Notes: generated by a model not told the origin, from the sequence alone. Positions 1 to 7,590 are shown, numbered from the stretch's first letter. The stretch is DNA of 64,000 bases from a bacterium (GCA_004560305.1 SFVI01000004.1:1-64000); one strand, 5' to 3'. Numbers and translations are program-made.

Positions 1-445
1 TCAATAGCCGTCCCAGAAAATGCCTCAATTGGCTTTCTCCTTCTGAGGTCTTTTCCTCCTGTGTTGCACTTCCTTGACTTTCTGCCGTGGCAAAAATCTA
101 TGATTTTTGACGGAGGGGTTGTAAAAGAAACGTTGCGAATTTGCATGATAGAACGGATAATCCCAAACATTTTATAAAACAATCCCTCAGTCAGCTTCGC
201 TGCCAGCTCCCACGTCAGAAGAAGCCAACGTCATTCCGTTTCCGCGGTTAGCGTAAGTGCCGCGAAAACTTCATATCCGTTGTCTCCTTCTTCCTTCCCA
301 AATGGAACCCGCTGCGCTGGGCTTCCATTTGGGGATACGGGGAACGAACCTCTCAGTCGCGGCTTCGCCGCACCAGCTCCTCTTGGGAAGGGGAGCCTAT
401 TTCATGCCTTCCCCTGGAGGGAAAGGCATTGGGCGGGAGAAAGCG
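1..445. repeat. Non-coding repeat-rich stretch with two or three MITE-like copies
   Basis: No convincing gene is seen here. Positions 86-212 are one copy of a repeat that recurs at 7591-7760. Both share GTGGCAAAAATCTATGATTT on the left and CAATCCCTCAGTCAGCTTCG on the right, with unrelated middles. A degenerate third copy spans about 283-410, where CCTCTCAGTC, GCTTCGCC and CAGCTCC recur, followed by GGGAAGGGGAGCC. The outer ends of the 86-212 copy no longer match the terminal inverted repeats of the better copy, so it looks decayed. Short palindromic repeats of this kind are common between genes in gut Clostridia. No transposase is present, so any mobility would have to be supplied in trans. 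Confidence 0.6.
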
Positions 446-1243
446 TCAATTTTTCTGGAAGCCCCGCAGGAACTGGCGGGTGCGTTCTTCCCTGGGCTGA
501 CCCAGCACCTGGGAAGGGGGGCCCTGCTCCACGATGACGCCGCCGTCAATGAACAGCACCGTGTCGGACACGGCGGCGGCAAAGCTCATCTCGTGGGTGA
601 CGATGACCATGGTCATGTCCTCCTGGGCCAGCTGACGGATCACGTTCAGCACCTCGCCGGTCAGCTCCGGGTCTAGGGCGGAGGTGGGTTCATCAAAGAA
701 CAGCACGTCCGGCGTCAGGGCCAGGGCACGGGCGATGGCCACCCGCTGCTGCTGCCCGCCGGAGAGCTGGTGGGGGTAAAAGTCCAGCTTGTCCCCCAGG
801 CCCACCCGGCGCAGCAGCTCCACGCTCTTGTTCTGGATGGCCTGCTCCGCGGCCCGCCGGTCCCGCCGGTATTCGGGGTTCGCTTTGGCCTGGAGCCGGG
901 GCGCCAGAGACACGTTCTGCAGAGCGGTATACTGGGGGAACAGGTTGAAGTTCTGGAAAACCAGACCGAAGTGGAGCCGGTTCTGCCGGATCTGGGCGGG
1001 GGACAGCGCCTGGCCGGCAGCGCTGTCAAAGAGAATCTGGGGGCCATCCTGGCCGTTGATGACGATTTTGCCCTGGGTGGGCATTTCCAAAAAGTTCAGG
1101 CAGCGCAGCAGGGTGGTCTTGCCGCCGCCGGAGGGGCCGATGACGGAAAGGGTCTGCCCCTTTTCCAGGGAAAAGCTGATGCCCTTGAGCACCTGCAGCT
1201 GGTCAAAATTCTTATGGAGATTGGTAACCTCAAGCAAAGCCAT
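446..1243 (-). CDS. Polar amino acid ABC transporter, ATP-binding protein
   Basis: This is the 265-residue cytoplasmic ATPase of a polar amino acid uptake system (GlnQ/HisP family). It carries Walker A GPSGGGKT near residue 38, signature LSGGQQQRVAIARAL, Walker B VLFFDEPTSALD and switch region VTHEM. Length and motif order are normal for the family. It is the last gene of a leftward operon: binding protein (2259-3104), permease (1256-1912), then this ATPase, with 12 bases between permease stop and ATPase start. Its insertion between residues about 78 and 130 is slightly longer than in the shortest GlnQ proteins. Substrate specificity cannot be read from the ATPase. The downstream side (1-445) shows repeats rather than a strong terminator. 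Confidence 0.95.
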   Translation of the reverse strand: MALLEVTNLHKNFDQLQVLKGISFSLEKGQTLSVIGPSGGGKTTLLRCLNFLEMPTQGKIVINGQDGPQILFDSAAGQALSPAQIRQNRLHFGLVFQNFNLFPQYTALQNVSLAPRLQAKANPEYRRDRRAAEQAIQNKSVELLRRVGLGDKLDFYPHQLSGGQQQRVAIARALALTPDVLFFDEPTSALDPELTGEVLNVIRQLAQEDMTMVIVTHEMSFAAAVSDTVLFIDGGVIVEQGPPSQVLGQPREERTRQFLRGFQKN

Positions 1244-1255
1244 AGCGCCGCCTCC

Positions 1256-1912
1256 TTAAACCTTGAAGTAGTCCAGCTTCTTCTCCAGCCAGCCGAAGAG
1301 AATGGTCAGCAGGCCGTTGAACGCCAGATAGTAAACACCGGTGAAGAACAGGGGCCAGATGATGCCGGAGGATTTGATGAAGGCCTGGCCGTTCCACATG
1401 ACCTCGTACACCGCGATGACACGGACCAGAGAGGTGTCCTTCACCAGGGTGATGATCTCGTTGCCCATGGGGGGCACAATGCGCTTGATGACCTGCAGCA
1501 GCGTCACCTTGAAGAAAATCTGGGTGCCGGTCATGCCCAGCACCTGGCCCGCCTCCTTCTGGCCCTTGGGGATGCTCTCAATGCCGCCGCGGAAAATCTC
1601 GGAAAAGTAGCAGGCGTAGTTGAGGATAAAGGCCGCCATGGCCGCGGCAAAGCGGCCGGAGGAGCCGGTGCCCCAGATGTTGTAGCCCAGCATACCGGGG
1701 CCGTAATACACCAGAAGCAGCTGCAGCATCAGCGGGGAGCCGCGGATGATCCATACCAGGGTCTTTACTGCCCCTTTGAGGGGCTTGAAGCCGCTCATGG
1801 AGCCAAAGGATATGATCAGGCCCAGGGGAATGGCCCCCAGCAGGGTCAGGAGAAAAATCTCCAGGGATTTGAAAAAGCCCTCGTTCAGGCTCATGATTAC
1901 GGTCTGGAACAT
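1256..1912 (-). CDS. Polar amino acid ABC transporter, permease
   Basis: This 218-residue inner-membrane permease belongs to the HisM/GlnP family (BPD_transp_1) and should import a polar amino acid together with the neighbouring ATPase and lipoprotein. Several hydrophobic helices are visible, and the EAA loop reads GQKEAGQVLGMTGTQIFFKV, the ATPase docking site. The open frame extends upstream to 2050, but that extension is translated repeat DNA (1985-2050). The start at 1912 (MFQTVIMSLNEGF) gives a normal family length. No strong ribosome binding site is seen before it. A repeat cassette of about 270 bases separates this gene from the binding-protein gene. Confidence 0.93.
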   Translation of the reverse strand: MFQTVIMSLNEGFFKSLEIFLLTLLGAIPLGLIISFGSMSGFKPLKGAVKTLVWIIRGSPLMLQLLLVYYGPGMLGYNIWGTGSSGRFAAAMAAFILNYACYFSEIFRGGIESIPKGQKEAGQVLGMTGTQIFFKVTLLQVIKRIVPPMGNEIITLVKDTSLVRVIAVYEVMWNGQAFIKSSGIIWPLFFTGVYYLAFNGLLTILFGWLEKKLDYFKV

Positions 1913-1951
1913 GGCAAACCTCACAGTTGTTTTTCTATATGAACAGTTCAC

Positions 1952-2220
1952 AAGCAGAGGAAGCACATGCTTCCTCTGCTTCAGCTTGTCCAAAAAGTCC
2001 CAGCGGGACTTTTTGGCCGCTTCAGCCGCCGAGCATTTTGATACTATCAAAATGCTGCTTCGCCCGAAAAGCCTTCATACTAAAGGCTTTTCTTCGGCGG
2101 TTTATTGGATTACGAGGCGGGCCTTGCCCCCTCGTGCACCCCCGCTACCCTATTAACGTCGCATGACGCATCGTTTCTTAACAGTCCATAAGCAGAGGAG
2201 GCGTTTGCCTCCTCTGCTTA
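1952..2220. repeat. Terminator-bracketed cassette, copy 1
   Basis: The cassette consists of hairpin A (1952-1981, arms of 13 bases), a core (about 1985-2186), and hairpin B (2189-2220, arms of 14 bases). A and B share the stem AGCAGAGGA but differ in loop and inner stem, as expected of a duplicated hairpin that has since drifted. The core is closely similar to the core at 29465-29672: both contain CGCTTCAGCCGCCGAGC, TCAAAATGCTGCTTCGCCCG, GAGGCGGGCCTTGCCCC and CTCGTGCACCCCCGCT. It starts CAGCTTGTCCAAAAAGTCC and ends TTTCTTAACAGTCC. It sits inside an ABC transporter operon, between the binding-protein gene and the permease gene, so its hairpins could reduce downstream expression. Confidence 0.85.
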
Positions 2221-2258
2221 TCGATTTAGCACGCTATCTGATTATACTATATCCGGGC

Positions 2259-3104
2259 TTATTCTGCAACTATGGATTCCTGCACGCCGTAGACGGTGGC
2301 GATGTCCTTGACAGTGCCGGCGGCAAAGGCATCGGCATAGAAGGCGTTGAAGGCGTCGGTCAGGTCGCTGCCGCTGCGGAAGCCAACGCCGTACTTCTCC
2401 TCGGTGAGGGAGACGGTGTAGGTCAGCTGATCATAGCTGGTGCCCTCGCCGATCATGGCGCCGGCCATCAGCAGGTCGATGACGCAGGCGTCGGCAGTGC
2501 CGGCGGCCACGTTCATCAGGGCGTCAGCCTGGGTGGAGACGGCGGTGAAGTCCAGCCCCAGCTCCTGCACGGCGGCTTCACCGGCGGAGCCGGCCTCAAC
2601 TGCAAAGGCCAGAGAGGAGAGGCTCTCCACGGTCTGGTACTGGTCGGCCACATCGGCCTTGACCACCACTACCTGGGCGTTGTTGCAATAGGGCTTGGAG
2701 CAATTCATGCTGCTGAGCACTTCATCGGTGAGAGTCATGCCGTTCCAGACACAGTCAATGCTCTTGGAGTTCAGCTCCAGAATCTTGTTGTCCCAGTCGA
2801 TCTCGATGAATTCCACGGCCACGCCCAGAGACTCGGCAAAGGCCCGGGCCATATCCGCGTCAAAGCCGATCCATTCGCCGGCATCATCCTTGTAATCCAT
2901 GGGGGCAAAATCGGTAATGCCCACGATCAGGGTGCCTTTGCCCTGGACATAGGCCAGGTCGCTGTCAGCGGCGGGAGCTTCGGCGGGGGCTTCGGCGGGG
3001 GCTTCGGCAGGAGCCTGGGTGGCGGCAGGGGCGGCGCTTCCGCCGCAGGCGCACAGGGCCAGAACCATGGCCAGGGTCAGGATAATAGCAAGTGTCTTTT
3101 TCAT
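2259..3104 (-). CDS. Amino acid ABC transporter substrate-binding lipoprotein
   Basis: This 281-residue family 3 extracellular solute-binding protein should be anchored outside the membrane and deliver a polar amino acid to the permease encoded downstream. The N-terminus is a lipoprotein signal (MKKTLAIILTLAMVLALCAC) with the lipobox Cys near residue 20, followed by an Ala/Pro/Glu linker with repeated APAE units. The fold then begins at GTLIVGITDFAPMDYKDD, and GFDADMARAFAE is typical of the family. The start at 3104 is chosen because GGAGGA lies 8-10 bases upstream and the signal peptide begins there. The frame runs upstream to 3170 without a signal sequence. A promoter lies at 3143-3170. Confidence 0.95.
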   Translation of the reverse strand: MKKTLAIILTLAMVLALCACGGSAAPAATQAPAEAPAEAPAEAPAADSDLAYVQGKGTLIVGITDFAPMDYKDDAGEWIGFDADMARAFAESLGVAVEFIEIDWDNKILELNSKSIDCVWNGMTLTDEVLSSMNCSKPYCNNAQVVVVKADVADQYQTVESLSSLAFAVEAGSAGEAAVQELGLDFTAVSTQADALMNVAAGTADACVIDLLMAGAMIGEGTSYDQLTYTVSLTEEKYGVGFRSGSDLTDAFNAFYADAFAAGTVKDIATVYGVQESIVAE

Positions 3105-3142
3105 TTTGTTGTCCTCCATACGGAAATATTCAATACGGCAGT

Positions 3143-3170
3143 ATAATAACACATTAGCGAAATAAAGCAA
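3143..3170 (-). promoter_or_regulatory. Predicted promoter of the amino acid ABC operon
   Basis: On the minus strand, TTGCTT (3165-3170) and TATTAT (3143-3148) are 16 bases apart, about 40 bases upstream of the lipoprotein start. This resembles a housekeeping sigma promoter. It was read by eye and has no experimental support. Confidence 0.5.
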
Positions 3171-3186
3171 GAGCTTTTACTGATTT

Positions 3187-3209
3187 TGCTGTGCGAATTT
3201 TGCACAGCA
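3187..3209. promoter_or_regulatory. Perfect dyad in the ABC operon / iscR divergent region
   Basis: TGCTGTGC and GCACAGCA form a perfect 8-base inverted repeat around GAATTTT. It lies upstream of the predicted -35 boxes of both the leftward ABC operon and the rightward iscR gene. It has no T-run on the expected side, so it looks more like a regulator binding site than a terminator. The regulator is unknown. Confidence 0.4.
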
Positions 3210-3216
3210 AAAAAGA

Positions 3217-3266
3217 TTGAGAAAAACAAAATAATGCTTTAATTCCCAGTAAACTTATGGTATATT
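3217..3266 (+). promoter_or_regulatory. iscR promoter with candidate Rrf2-family operator
   Basis: TTGAGA (3217-3222) and TTTAAT (3238-3243) are 15 bases apart. They are followed at once by TCCCAGTAAACTTATGG, so the motif ATTCCCAGTA falls at 3242-3251. The same ATTCCCAGTA sits in the same place, directly after the -10 box, in the nifS promoter (3779-3788). Sharing at two promoters of one iron-sulfur locus suggests a binding site for the Rrf2 regulator itself. The promoter boxes here are weaker than at nifS, and TATATT (3261-3266) is an alternative -10. Confidence 0.45.
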
Positions 3267-3331
3267 AAAACTGTAGGAAATAGAAACTAGCATTGATGAC
3301 GGTGAAATGCATTACAAAGGAGGCGAAGCAC

Positions 3332-3763
3332 ATGAATATAACCAGCAAAGGGCGCTACGCGCTGCGGGTCATGCTGGACCTGGCCCAGCACCGGGAGGAG
3401 GGCTATATCTCCCTCAAGACCATCGCGGAGAGACAGGGCTACTCCATGAAATATCTGGAAATGATCGTGGGCAGCCTGAAGCGGGCGGGCCTGGTGGCCA
3501 GTACCCGGGGCAAGGAGGGCGGCTATCAGCTGATCCGCGACCCGGAGGACTATACCATCGGCGAAATCCTCCGCTGCATCGAGGACAATCTGGCCCCGGT
3601 GGCCTGCATCAAGGCCGGCGACATTTGCTGTGAGCACGCCGGCGAGTGCATGACCGTGCCCATGTGGAAGGAGCTGGACGATATCACCAACGCCTATCTG
3701 GACGGGGTGAGCTTACAAGACCTGCTGACGGGCGAAAAGTGGAAAAAGCCCATTGACAAATAA
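3332..3763 (+). CDS. iscR: Rrf2 family iron-sulfur regulator (IscR-like)
   Basis: This 143-residue winged-helix repressor should sense iron-sulfur status or cysteine supply and control the nifS-iscU genes downstream. The N-terminus MNITSKGRYALRVMLDLAQ is the classic Rrf2 start. The wing region GLVASTRGKEGGYQL and a Cys set near residues 90-105 (CIKAGDICCEHAGEC) resemble the cluster ligands of IscR. ATG 3332 is preceded by AAAGGAGG, so the longer frame from 3293 is not used. It is followed by nifS after 51 bases, which hold a separate nifS promoter. It could instead be CymR-like, but the Cys pattern and the neighbours favour an IscR role. Confidence 0.92.
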   Translation: MNITSKGRYALRVMLDLAQHREEGYISLKTIAERQGYSMKYLEMIVGSLKRAGLVASTRGKEGGYQLIRDPEDYTIGEILRCIEDNLAPVACIKAGDICCEHAGECMTVPMWKELDDITNAYLDGVSLQDLLTGEKWKKPIDK

Positions 3764-3802
3764 ACGCACTGTGATATAATTCCCAGTAGAATAATAGGAA
3801 AT
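3753..3802 (+). promoter_or_regulatory. nifS promoter with candidate Rrf2-family operator
   Basis: TTGACA (3753-3758), a 16-base spacer and a perfect TATAAT (3775-3780) form a near-consensus promoter overlapping the last codons of iscR. Directly after it lies an imperfect dyad, ATTCCCAGTAG..ATAGGAAAT (3779-3802), which shares ATTCCCAGTA with the iscR promoter. This placement fits repression of nifS by the upstream regulator. Confidence 0.6.
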
Positions 3803-3814
3803 GGAGATAGAACC

Positions 3815-5005
3815 ATGTTTGTATATGCTGATAACGCAGCTACCACCAGCGTCAGCAAGACCGCGCTGGACGCCATGCTGCCCTACCTGACCGAGTATTA
3901 CGGCAACCCCTCCAGCCTCTACGCCTTCGCCCAGAAGGCCACCGAGGCCGTGGCGGAGGCCCGGGCCACTGTGGCCGCCTGCCTGGGCGCCGCCAGCCCC
4001 CGGGAAATCTACTTCACCTCCGGCGGCAGCGAGGCCGACAACCAGGCCATTATGTCCGCTGCCCGCCTGGGCGCGCGCAAGGGCAAAAAGCACCTGATCT
4101 CTACCAAGTTTGAGCATCACGCGGTGCTGCACACCCTCAAGCGTCTGGAGAAAGAGGGCTATGAGGTGACCCTGCTGGACGTGCATGAGGACGGCGTGGT
4201 GCGGCTGGAGGATGTGGCCGCAGCCATCCGGGAGGACACCTGCCTGGTGACCATCATGTTTGCCAACAACGAGATCGGCACCGTGCAGCCCATCACGGAG
4301 ATCGGCGCCCTGTGCCGGGAGAAGGGCATCCCCTTCCACACCGACGCGGTGCAGGCGGCGGGCCACATGCCCATTGATGTGGAGAAGATGAACATCGACA
4401 TGCTGTCCATCTCCGGCCACAAATTCCATGCTCCCAAGGGCGTGGGCGCCCTGTACTGCCGGAAGAATATCCCCCTGTTCAACCTGATCGAGGGCGGCGC
4501 CCAGGAGCGGGGCAAGCGGGCCGGCACCGAGAATGTGGCCGGGATCGTTGCCATGGCGGCGGCCCTGAAGGAATCGGTGGACAATATGGAAGCGGACAGC
4601 AAAAAGATGATCGCCATGCGGGATAAGCTGTTTGCCGAGCTTTCCAAGATCCCCCACAGCAAGATCAACGGCAGCCTGGAGCACCATGTGCCCGGCACGG
4701 TAAACATGTGCTTTGAGGGCATCGAGGGAGAAAGCCTGCTGCTGATGCTGGACGCCAAGGGCATCTGCGCCTCCTCCGGCAGCGCCTGCACCTCCGGCTC
4801 CCTGGACCCCAGCCATGTGCTGCTGGCTCTGGGCCTGCCCCATGAGGTGGCCCATGGCTCCCTGCGCCTGTCCATCGGCGAGTACAACACCATGGAGGAG
4901 ATCGACCACATCTGCCAGGTGGTGCCCCAGGTGGTGGAGTACCTGCGGAACATGTCCCCGGTGTGGGATGAACTGGAGAAGGGCCAGCGGCCCCATCTGA
5001 TCTGA
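3815..5005 (+). CDS. nifS: Cysteine desulfurase (NifS/IscS family)
   Basis: This 396-residue PLP enzyme removes sulfur from L-cysteine to give alanine and a persulfide for iron-sulfur cluster assembly and, through MnmA, tRNA thiolation. PLP site SISGHKFHAPKG places the Schiff-base Lys at residue 203. The persulfide loop SSGSACTSGSLDPSH holds the catalytic Cys at residue 325. N-terminal YADNAATTSVS and the SGGSEADNQAI motif are typical. It lies between iscR and iscU, with 34 bases to iscU, so the scaffold is its likely main partner. A second user, mnmA, is about 28 kb away in this window. Confidence 0.97.
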   Translation: MFVYADNAATTSVSKTALDAMLPYLTEYYGNPSSLYAFAQKATEAVAEARATVAACLGAASPREIYFTSGGSEADNQAIMSAARLGARKGKKHLISTKFEHHAVLHTLKRLEKEGYEVTLLDVHEDGVVRLEDVAAAIREDTCLVTIMFANNEIGTVQPITEIGALCREKGIPFHTDAVQAAGHMPIDVEKMNIDMLSISGHKFHAPKGVGALYCRKNIPLFNLIEGGAQERGKRAGTENVAGIVAMAAALKESVDNMEADSKKMIAMRDKLFAELSKIPHSKINGSLEHHVPGTVNMCFEGIEGESLLLMLDAKGICASSGSACTSGSLDPSHVLLALGLPHEVAHGSLRLSIGEYNTMEEIDHICQVVPQVVEYLRNMSPVWDELEKGQRPHLI

Positions 5006-5039
5006 TAAACACTACACTTGTATATAGGAGGAAATCATT

Positions 5040-5468
5040 ATGGCACTTTACAGTGATAAGGTCATGGACCATTTTCAGAATCCCCGGAATGTGGGCAAGA
5101 TAGACGACGCCGACGGCATCGGTGAAGTGGGCAACGCCAAGTGCGGCGATATCATGCGGATGTACATTAAGGTGAAGGACGGCATCATCACCGACTGCAA
5201 GTTCAACACCTTCGGCTGCGGCAGCGCCATTGCCACCAGCTCCATGGCTACGGAGCTGATCAAGGGCAAGAGCGTGGAGGACGCCCTGAAGCTGTCCAAC
5301 CAGGCAGTGGTGGAAGCCCTGGACGGGCTGCCCGCCCACAAGATCCACTGCTCCGTGCTGGCGGAGGAGGCAGTCCGCGCCGCCGTCAAGGACTACTATG
5401 ACAAGAACGGTATTGCCTACAACGCGGAGGAGTTCCAGATCCACGACTGCGAGCATTGCAGCGAGTGA
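5040..5468 (+). CDS. iscU: Iron-sulfur cluster scaffold protein (NifU/IscU-like)
   Basis: This 142-residue scaffold builds iron-sulfur clusters with sulfur from NifS. The three ligand Cys are visible: Cys35 in NAKCGD, Cys60 in FGCGSA and Cys104 in KIHCSV. The usual chaperone-recognition LPPVK motif reads LPAHK (97-101) here, close to but not identical with the IscU form, as in many Firmicute and NifU-type scaffolds. A C-terminal HDCEHC adds two more Cys. AGGAGG precedes the ATG. A strong terminator follows at 5486-5532 and closes the operon. No hscA/hscB chaperone genes are nearby, as is usual for Clostridia. Confidence 0.96.
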   Translation: MALYSDKVMDHFQNPRNVGKIDDADGIGEVGNAKCGDIMRMYIKVKDGIITDCKFNTFGCGSAIATSSMATELIKGKSVEDALKLSNQAVVEALDGLPAHKIHCSVLAEEAVRAAVKDYYDKNGIAYNAEEFQIHDCEHCSE

Positions 5469-5485
5469 GGGCAAAGGCTCCATAT

Positions 5486-5532
5486 CAAGCCCCGGAACAC
5501 GATTTATTTCGTGTTCCGGGGCTTGTCTTTTT
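5486..5532 (+). terminator. Rho-independent terminator after iscU
   Basis: A 17-base perfect stem, CAAGCCCCGGAACACGA pairing with its complement across TTTATT, is followed by TCTTTTTG. It ends the iscR-nifS-iscU unit. Confidence 0.9.
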
Positions 5533-5553
5533 GAAAAAATTTTGTCAGGGCTA

Positions 5554-5606
5554 TTGACAAAGACGGAAAAGCGTGTTATTGTACTAATCACTTAATACAA
5601 TAACAC
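5554..5606 (+). promoter_or_regulatory. Promoter and palindromic operator of the ytrA-type operon
   Basis: TTGACA (5554-5559) and TATTGT (5577-5582) are 17 bases apart. A perfect 11-base inverted repeat, GTGTTATTGTA (5573-5583) and TACAATAACAC (5596-5606), covers the -10 and the transcription start zone. YtrA-subfamily GntR regulators bind such long dyads and repress their own operons, so this is the likely autoregulatory operator. Confidence 0.75.
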
Positions 5607-5620
5607 AGAGGAGGTATGAC

Positions 5621-5992
5621 ATGGACTGGAGCTTCAACAACGATATGCCCATTTACACCCAGCTGGTGGATAAGATCAAGCTGAGCATCGTATCCGGGCA
5701 GCTGCCGCCCGGGGAAAAGCTGAGTACGGTGCGGGATCTGGCAGCGGAGGCAAAGGTGAACCCCAACACCATGCAGCGGGCGTTCCAGGAGCTGGAGCGG
5801 GCGGGGCTGGTGTTTTCCCAGCGCAGCAGCGGAAGATATGTGACGGAGGATGTGGAGATCATTATGGAAGCGAAAAAAGCCATGGCCCGGCAATATGTGC
5901 AGAGCTTTATGAAGAGTATGGAGCAGCTGGGCTACACAGGGGAAGAGATTCTTCGCCTGCTGGAAGAAGGAGAAAAGGAGGAAAAACAATGA
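5621..5992 (+). CDS. GntR family transcriptional regulator, YtrA subfamily
   Basis: This 123-residue DNA-binding regulator has a GntR winged helix (MPIYTQLVDKIKLSIVSGQL, then LSTVRDLAAEAKVNPNTMQR) and only a short C-terminal helical tail, which defines the YtrA subfamily. Such proteins sit in front of ABC-2 transporter genes and often respond to cell-envelope stress. The stop overlaps the start of the ATPase gene (ATGA), so the two are co-transcribed and translationally coupled. GAGGAGG lies before the ATG. A perfect dyad over its own promoter (5573-5606) supports autorepression. Confidence 0.93.
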   Translation: MDWSFNNDMPIYTQLVDKIKLSIVSGQLPPGEKLSTVRDLAAEAKVNPNTMQRAFQELERAGLVFSQRSSGRYVTEDVEIIMEAKKAMARQYVQSFMKSMEQLGYTGEEILRLLEEGEKEEKQ

Positions 5993-6687
5993 CGGCAACT
6001 TTTGAATGCAGGGGACTGAGCAAGCGCTTCGGCGCAACCCAGGCTCTGGAAGGTGTGAACATCAGCATTGCCCCGGGCCGTGTGGTGGGCCTGCTGGGCC
6101 CCAACGGCAGCGGCAAGACCACGCTGATCAAGCTGGCCAACGGCCTGCTGAGCCCCAGCCAGGGGGAACTGCTGATCTGCGGCAGCCGCCCCGGCCCGGA
6201 GAGCAAGGCAGTGGTCAGCTATCTGCCGGATAAGCCCTGTATGCCCCAATGGATGAACGCAGTGCAGCTGATGGACTTTTTCCAGGACTTCTACGCTGAC
6301 TTCGACCGGCAGCGGGCGGAGGAGATGCTGGCCCGGCTGGGCCTGGACCGGAAGCAGAAGCTGAGCCAGATGTCCAAGGGCACCAAGGAAAAGGTGCAGC
6401 TGATCATGGTCATGAGCCGGAAAGCCAAGCTCTACCTGCTGGATGAGCCCATCGGCGGCGTGGACCCGGCCACCCGGGACTACATCCTGGACACCATCAT
6501 CCGCAACTATGACCCGGAGGCGGTGGTGCTCATCTCCACCCATCTGATCAGCGATGTGGAAAAGGTGCTGGACGAGGTGCTGTTTATCAACCAGGGCAAG
6601 GTGACGCTGCAGGCCTCGGTGGACGATATCCGGCAGCAGTACGGCATGAGCGTGGACGAATATTTCAGGGAGGTATTCAAATGCTAG
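5989..6687 (+). CDS. ABC-2 type transporter, ATP-binding protein
   Basis: This 232-residue ATPase is of the type paired with ABC-2 permeases (BcrA/YtrB-like). Walker A is GPNGSGKTT near residue 36 and Walker B is LYLLDEPIGGVDP near residue 147. The signature is degenerate, reading MSKGTKEKVQL instead of LSGGQ, which is common among YtrB-type ATPases. The substrate is unknown; family members move peptides, antibiotics or envelope components. It overlaps ytrA by 4 bases and the permease gene by 7 bases. Confidence 0.92.
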   Translation: MTATFECRGLSKRFGATQALEGVNISIAPGRVVGLLGPNGSGKTTLIKLANGLLSPSQGELLICGSRPGPESKAVVSYLPDKPCMPQWMNAVQLMDFFQDFYADFDRQRAEEMLARLGLDRKQKLSQMSKGTKEKVQLIMVMSRKAKLYLLDEPIGGVDPATRDYILDTIIRNYDPEAVVLISTHLISDVEKVLDEVLFINQGKVTLQASVDDIRQQYGMSVDEYFREVFKC

Positions 6688-7517
6688 GGAAACTCATTAA
6701 GCATGAGCTGCGGGGCAGCGGAAGGACCATGCTGCCCTTTATTCTGGTGAGCCTGTTTCTGTCGGTGATGGCAGGGCTTTCCATGCGGGCTATGGAGCAC
6801 CAGCAGGATTACAGCTGGTTCAGCATCCTGTTCGGCATTGTGATCTTCCTGTTTGTGGCGGGTCTGATGGCAGTGTGCATCATGTCCGTGGTGGTGGTGA
6901 TCAACCGCTTCCGGCAGAATCTGCTGGGGGATGAGGGCTACCTGATGTTCACCCTGCCGGTGAGCGTGGATCAGCACCTCTGGTCAAAGCTAATCGTGTC
7001 CGCCATCTGGTTCGCGGCCACCGCCCTGACCTGTATGCTGGCGGTGATGCTGATGCTGCTGTGCAATATTAACACCTTTGAAATTGACTGGTCGGAAGTG
7101 GGCTATGTGATGGGCGAGCTGGGGCGCATGATGAGGGAGTTCGGCATCCTGCACCTTGTGGGCTACTGCCTGGAGCTGCTGGCGATGTTCTTTGTGGGCG
7201 CCTGCGTCTCCTGCCTGACCTTCTACTGCGCCATGGCCATCGGCTACAGCTTTTCCAACCGAAAGGTGCTGCTGTCCATCCTGGCCTTCTTCGGGATTGA
7301 TATTCTGTTCAGCGTGCTTCAGTCCTCGGTGATTATGCTGCTCAATGCCATTCCCGGGGTGGAGCGGTTCCTGGAGAACCTGGACCTGAGCCGGGTAAAC
7401 GCCGCAGGCAGCGTGCACATTGTGCTGTTGTGCTGGGTGCTGTATCTGGCGATCCACGCCGCGGTGCTGTACATCCCCACAAGGCTGCTGCTGAAGAAAA
7501 AGCTGAATCTGCCCTGA
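6681..7517 (+). CDS. ABC-2 type transporter, permease
   Basis: This 278-residue integral membrane protein has about six hydrophobic segments, starting with MLPFILVSLFLSVMAGLSM. It is the membrane partner of the overlapping ATPase gene (7-base overlap). A lysine-rich end (LLLKKKLNLP) is typical. Sequence outside the membrane segments is poorly conserved in this family, so the call rests on topology, size and gene order. A terminator follows at 7540-7567. Confidence 0.88.
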   Translation: MLGKLIKHELRGSGRTMLPFILVSLFLSVMAGLSMRAMEHQQDYSWFSILFGIVIFLFVAGLMAVCIMSVVVVINRFRQNLLGDEGYLMFTLPVSVDQHLWSKLIVSAIWFAATALTCMLAVMLMLLCNINTFEIDWSEVGYVMGELGRMMREFGILHLVGYCLELLAMFFVGACVSCLTFYCAMAIGYSFSNRKVLLSILAFFGIDILFSVLQSSVIMLLNAIPGVERFLENLDLSRVNAAGSVHIVLLCWVLYLAIHAAVLYIPTRLLLKKKLNLP

Positions 7518-7539
7518 AAAAACATATTATTTATATAGG

Positions 7540-7567
7540 AAACAGGCGCCCTGCGGGGCGCCTGTTT
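7540..7567 (+). terminator. Terminator after the ABC-2 permease gene
   Basis: AAACAGGCGCC pairs with GGCGCCTGTTT around CTGCGG, and the T-run is part of the stem. Directly beyond it, at 7570, lies CAGTCTGTCAAAG, which resembles the left end of the cassette family seen at 29468. Confidence 0.85.
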
Positions 7568-7590
7568 TACAGTCTGTCAAAGAACCAGCC

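Noticed and set aside
1913..2050. An N-terminal extension of the permease by 46 residues
   Set aside because: It is translated from the repeat cassette; the same peptide (IVSKCSAAEA) appears in the antisense of the 29 kb copy.
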